Below, in pieces: positions 60,671-64,000 of a stretch of DNA of 64,000 nt. This stretch comes from Malaya genurostris (lineage: Eukaryota > Arthropoda > Insecta > Diptera > Culicidae). Both the position numbers and the translations under genes were made by a program. Every line of letters begins with the position of its first letter. Position 1 is the first letter of the stretch. The notes under the pieces were generated by a model. That model was given only the letters and a program-made list of their open reading frames with translations. It made no database searches and was not told the DNA's origin. Where the stretch lies: NCBI RefSeq assembly GCF_030247185.1, contig NC_080571.1, positions 10,670,631 to 10,734,630 on the forward strand. The letters run 5' to 3'.

Positions 60671-62565
60671 CTTTACTGTCACATTCGTAAATGACCGACA
60701 CCAGAACAAACGAAGAGAGACAAAGCATTTTCGTTTCTCATTGAAAAAAGAGACAGTATAATTGTCAACGTCGCTCTTTCCTCTTTCCTTTTGAGTCAAT
60801 GAAAATGACTTTTATTCCCTCTGATCTTAATATCGTAATTATAGGGTAACGGTTCCCTATTTCATCTGAGCTTCTATTTCCATCTCATCCCGTCACCTCA
60901 TTACTTTAAACATGAATAATATTTTACAACCTACCTGAACCAAACTGTGAAATGTTTTAAAATGATTATAAAAGCTATTGTCACACTTTCCAATTGAAAG
61001 AAATGGTTTTAAATTCTTCGGTGATCGTTTTTTCATTTAAAATAAACTCACTTTTCAATTTAGGACACATTTTCATTTCAAGATTTACAATTCGTCATGT
61101 TTCTGAATATCTACTAATCGATTCGTTTCAAAACATGATTACTATTCCGCACAATTACACTACCATTGAAAGTTGGATGACTTCATAATTAGTAATGTTC
61201 ACTTGCCACTTGTTTAGTTAACAATTAAAAACTTCAAAAATTACGTGACAAGCAATGAAAGTCTTCAAAAACATGAGATGAAAGTTTTTCACTTAGTTCA
61301 CTCGATTGCGCTTTTTTTCATCTCATTTGGTTTCGCAAAGTTGCCAAATTATCTCATAATGTTACAAAGCAAAAATTGTTTTTCTTCTTCAAATTATCAT
61401 CAAAAAGTATTTTTTTGGTATCCGTGGCATTAGTTTAATTATATTATTGATATTAATTAATATTTCAATAAAACTGTTTCGGCTTCGAATATTACCAGAA
61501 AGAGTGTGTTAAATACTATTCAAATCACCATTGTTGCAAATCTAGTAGCACTGGTTTCGTTCCGCTATACGTCAACATAACACTGTGAAGTGTGTGTGTT
61601 TCATCGTTTCATTTTTATAGAAAATATGTATTACTTTGGATAGAAAGTCTATATCTGCTCTATCTATTTTCACTAATAAAATGGTGTTAATCATAATCAA
61701 TTATCTGCATAAAAGATTTCCACTTTAACATGTGATTTGTCCGTTGATTAATGAACTTATAAAGAATCACTGCAATCAAATACTAATAGATACTCAGAGA
61801 AAAAAGTTTAATTTTTTACTTTTAATTTTTCACGTTTTATGGACCTGTACAAATATGTATTAAATTTAGGAAATCTGTATAAAATTTGTTGGGGCGACTT
61901 ACTTGCTGTCCGGTATCCAAAGGGTTTTCTTCCGTCTTCAGTTGACGGCCCAGATGGCTTACACCGGTGATAACCGTCGATTCAATGCCGTATTCTATTA
62001 CCCGGCTTGCACTACACTTAAGTCCTTTTTACCCTTCTTTTAAGGTTGAATTCACTTTTAAAGGCCCTTTTTCTTCGCTAGTCTAATTAGCACTACTAGC
62101 AATGATCTTATTCTCTGCACTTTGTGGGGGGTTGAACTACTGCACCAAATGAATTACTACCGAAAATATCGCTCGACAGAGGATATGTGCACTATACGGG
62201 ACTTGGTTTACTACTCCCGAAGGATGCCTATTGCACAATCTTCCTCACACGGTAGGCAGTCTATTGTATGTGTGTAGTAGTAACTTCGGTGTACGATCGT
62301 TAGCGCGATCACTTGCCTTTGTTGGTTCGGATATCGAATTCGTTTAATGTATCATTGTTTATACATTTTATGCGCGCATTCGTAGGGTGGTTCATATTAT
62401 ATATTTGGGTTATAATAAGTAGAATTTAAGATATGATAATTTATAGTATGTAGATTAGTTGTAAATTCACGGAGCTTAGATCAAGTTCATTTAATTATAG
62501 GTTTAATTATTTTAGGTTTCGGTTTAATTCACTTAAATGTAAGTTTAGGTTTTAAATATGTACAA
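60671..62565. other. No gene recognised in 1.9 kb
   Basis: 61885-62390 is richer in GC than its flanks, with GGGGCGACTTACTTGCTGTC near 61891. It may be the leader of an LTR retroelement, but no paired LTRs, gag or pol were seen. Confidence 0.4.
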
Positions 62566-62613
62566 GTTATCAGAACAAATTGGCTCAAATGGCACGTTCC
62601 CCTCGGTTCCCCC
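62566..62613. repeat. Block shared with 21786-21823
   Basis: GTTATCAGAACAAATTGGCT, CAAATGGCACGTTCCCCT against GTTATCAGAACTAATTGGCT, CAAGTGGCATGTTCCCCT. Four mismatches were seen over 38 bp. The parent element was not identified. Confidence 0.65.
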
Positions 62614-64000
62614 GTATCATCAACAAAATTTGTGCATTGATTTAAATCAGTATGCGAACGCAAAAATTTATACAATACAGATAAATCTGTATAAATGGCA
62701 TCTCCGGCTCTGCATTTTGTTTTAAGAAGGGCTAATGCCTAAATAGTAACAATTCCGTTTTTGGTTTTATTTGAAGTTCACCAAATTAACTTTGCAATTC
62801 AATTTAAAATTTAAAGCGAAAGGTAACGGAAACGACCGAAAATTTTTTAAACGTTGAAATGATACCAAACTGGTTCTAAAAATATCGTGTGTTGTCTCAT
62901 AGTTGGCATTAGTCCGTTTTTAAGAAGAATTCTGTCATTTTGAACCTGGGAGTGTAATAGTGGAATATTTTGTTTTGATTGCTGTCGCCATTACTAATTT
63001 ATAGGATGAATAAAGGACCAACGATAGGATGGATAAAAATCCATTGAGATGAAATTAGGAGCAGAGTAGTGAACACATCATAAGTGTTTTTAGCTGTTTC
63101 ATGAATATTAGTTAAATATTCAAGAAATGTGAATCAATTCTCAACGTGGAGCAAGGCGAATGAAGCAGTAATATGAAAAAGTTATTGTGATTTTAGTGGC
63201 TAAATCGGGGTTTTGAGGCGATGTTCTTACAAATGAGATGAAATAGAGAGCCCTTACCCTAATTGATTCAGGATAAAGAAATGAAAGATGATAGCGTAAA
63301 CGTCCGTTATTTTGACCTGCAATTGTACTTCTTGAATAAAGATTGATTCTTGTACTCTCGAACAAACGATGAAAACAATCATCATTTTTGCGAATTTTTT
63401 CCAGAACTATCAATCACCAAAATAAATTCCAATGTTTTGCATGATAAAAACATTTTGTAGTTTTTTCGTGAAAAAATATTGAGAAATAAGTCGGTGAAGA
63501 GGTATTTTTTAAGACGCTTCTTAAAATCATGATTTACGGTGTCCACTATATCTCAGCGTAGACTTATCAAAAGTGAACAAATCAAAGCTGCAAAGTTAGA
63601 GTAGAAGTTTTTCTAGACCCCAACGTTTCTGTTTGATTTTTTTTTTATTTTTTAAATTTTTGGTGGTTGTTCAAAGTGAAAACTACGATTTTTCACTAAA
63701 AAATCTTCCATTTCATAGCTGTGAAACCTCCCCAAAGTAACAAACAATAAAAAGGAAAACGTTCGGGTCTGGTTTTTTATATGTAGAAAGTGTGTGCAAA
63801 ATTTGAACATAATTGGTGCAGTAGTTTTTGAATGACGATGGATACGGACTTTCAAAACCTGCTTTCGAGAAAAACACGTTTAAAGTTTTTTGTCTATAAA
63901 ATCAATGGGGCCCGTAGGGTCTAACATTTATAAAAAAATCATATTTTTTTTTATAATTTATTATAATGAAACATTTCAAGAATGTTTTGTCGAGTTATGA
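62614..64000. other. No gene recognised
   Basis: AT-rich to the window edge. A 90-codon minus frame (63141-63413) has no motif. Confidence 0.45.

Noticed and set aside
61885..62620. GC-richer stretch with GGGGCGACTT, possibly a primer-binding site and LTR leader
   Set aside because: No LTR pair, no TG/CA ends and no gag or pol frame were found.

Overview
The window looks like transposon-rich, AT-rich intergenic or intronic DNA of an insect, most likely a culicine-type mosquito. That is an inference. It rests on a Juan-like Jockey-clade retrotransposon, tRNA-derived SINEs, many Tc1/mariner relics, hAT, piggyBac and Harbinger-type MITEs, and long microsatellites. No full host gene was found. 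One 95-nt stretch on the minus strand (46881-46975) has splice-like edges and is the only candidate host exon. Almost everything else that can be named is a mobile element or a repeat. No operons, CRISPR arrays, bacterial genes or free-standing tRNA/rRNA genes were seen.

Layout. 1-1410: 3' end of a Penelope-like element (GIY-YIG endonuclease) split by a foldback mariner. 1833-2350: broken ORF of an unnamed repeat-associated protein family. 3261-4124: second mariner. 6815-8195: two more mariner relics around the start of a dispersed repeat called R here (my label). 9551-10650: R on the minus strand. 10890-12126: gag-like ORF with a zinc knuckle and a poly-A tail but no reverse transcriptase. 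15008-17353: a 1.2-kb tandem duplication, each half holding about 110 copies of CTCTA, running into a 166-bp-period array (R again). 18707-23808: a 5.1-kb element with 1.1-kb inverted arms and flanking TTAA, holding a piggyBac-like MITE and other insertions. 25487-26377 and 28361-29293: two long 9-bp arrays, either side of an R copy with a Tc1 element inside. 31271-31790: mariner relic. 32680-33830: foldback element. 34968-37395: three-layer nest (R, then Tc1, then SINE). 38862-42916: a 4.06-kb hAT-like element with a perfect 8-bp target duplication, holding at least four younger insertions. 45365-49503: SINEs, including a chimeric one. 52317-55834: a MITE abutting a 5'-truncated Juan-like LINE that ends in (TA)n. 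58940-60171: a TA-flanked MITE.

The elements form a readable stack of insertions rather than a cooperating gene set. The most noteworthy points are: the long-TIR TTAA element; the hAT-like nest; two mariners that each carry an inverted copy of their own 5' region in place of 3' coding sequence; the gag-only retroelement; the chimeric SINE; and the near-identical tandem duplication of a pentanucleotide array plus spacer. The long low-complexity open frames (375, 341, 331 and 291 codons) come from repeat arrays whose unit length is a multiple of three; they are not accepted as genes.
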